From contig JADZBR010000162.1 of NCBI GenBank assembly GCA_020852035.1, positions 1 through 35,913 of the forward strand: a stretch of DNA of 35,913 nt, written 5' to 3'. Below are positions 35,735 through 35,913 of the stretch, one piece after another. Numbering within the stretch: position 1 is the stretch's first letter; the number at the start of each line of letters is the position of its first letter. The notes beneath the pieces were generated by a model. The model ran no database searches. It was not told the origin of the DNA and worked only from the letters and a program-made list of their open reading frames with translations. The position numbers and the translations under genes are program-made. The stretch is from Caulobacteraceae bacterium. Lineage in GTDB: Bacteria; Pseudomonadota; Alphaproteobacteria; Caulobacterales; Caulobacteraceae.

Positions 35735-35913
35735 TCAGGAGGCGGCTTCCAGCACCGCCGCGTCGGCCGCCGGGGCCGCGCCGTCGGCGCCGTGGAACGC
35801 ATAGGTGAAGCCGCCCTCGCCGACGCCCACGTCGATGCCGGTGATCGCCTCGCCAGCCATCTGGTGCTCCAGCAGCTTGATGGAGAGTTCGGGCAGCATG
35901 GTGTTGGTCAGGA
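35735..35913 (-). CDS. clpV: C-terminus of a ClpV/TssH-type AAA+ ATPase (partial)
   Basis: Only the last 58 complete codons are in the window; the gene continues past the right edge. The sequence LTNTMLPELSIKLLEHQMAGEAITGIDVGVGEGGFTYAF matches the end of type VI secretion ATPases, in which the small AAA domain ends with ILTNTLLPELS and a GxFxY strand. It then runs into an Ala-rich tail (GADGAAPAADAAVLEAAS). ClpV disassembles contracted sheaths in the cytoplasm. The call rests on this short stretch alone; another ClpB-like chaperone is possible. Confidence 0.65.
   Translation of the reverse strand, partial: LTNTMLPELSIKLLEHQMAGEAITGIDVGVGEGGFTYAFHGADGAAPAADAAVLEAAS

Overview
The window is a GC-rich chromosomal segment of an alphaproteobacterium, most likely Caulobacterales (Phenylobacterium or Caulobacter type). 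This placement rests on gene style rather than on a marker gene: a Zur gene divergent from a zinc TonB-dependent receptor, the mreBCD-mrdA-rodA operon, short lipoproteins, GTG and TTG starts, and a family of short palindromic intergenic repeats. There is no rRNA, tRNA, CRISPR array, transposase or phage gene.

Layout. 0-3 kb: a ribbon-helix-helix protein, then zur (-) divergent from a ZnuD-like outer-membrane receptor (+) with a Zur-box-like palindrome between them. 3-7 kb: serine dehydratase, a solitary PhnD-type binding lipoprotein bracketed by two copies of a ~160 bp palindromic repeat, and an aspartate-type aminotransferase. 7-11.8 kb: a small lipoprotein, a TVP38/DedA-like membrane protein, a toxin-antitoxin pair, leuA preceded by an apparently leaderless leucine-rich leader peptide, a third repeat copy and an EamA-type transporter. 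11.8-18 kb: a SAM methyltransferase with a lipoprotein signal, then a respiratory/stress cluster: alternative oxidase, group III truncated haemoglobin, two PRC-barrel proteins, a 74-aa unknown protein, a MarR regulator and a Rieske-FAD reductase. 18-21 kb: a small Pro-rich ORF, rnk and an arylsulfatase. 21.3-27.3 kb: the cell-elongation operon. 27.4-35.9 kb: a MaoC dehydratase pair, two alpha/beta hydrolases, two MFS transporters, DUF423, a quinone-oxidoreductase-like enzyme, an EVE protein, a secreted Cys-containing protein, and at the right edge the C-terminus of a probable ClpV (type VI secretion ATPase).

The most interesting structure lies at 14.2-16.4 kb. Four copies of one palindrome (core ATATCGT-NNN-ACGATAT) sit in intergenic regions around the two PRC-barrel genes, the 74-aa gene, marR and the Rieske-FAD reductase gene. 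This looks like a small local regulon, possibly controlled by the MarR protein in its middle, next to oxygen- and NO-tolerance genes. I do not recognise it as a described system. Other points worth following up: the leu leader, the repeat copy that seems to supply the ribosome binding site and start codon of the PhnD-like gene, a hairpin that could mask the mrdA ribosome binding site, and the lipoprotein-signalled methyltransferase.
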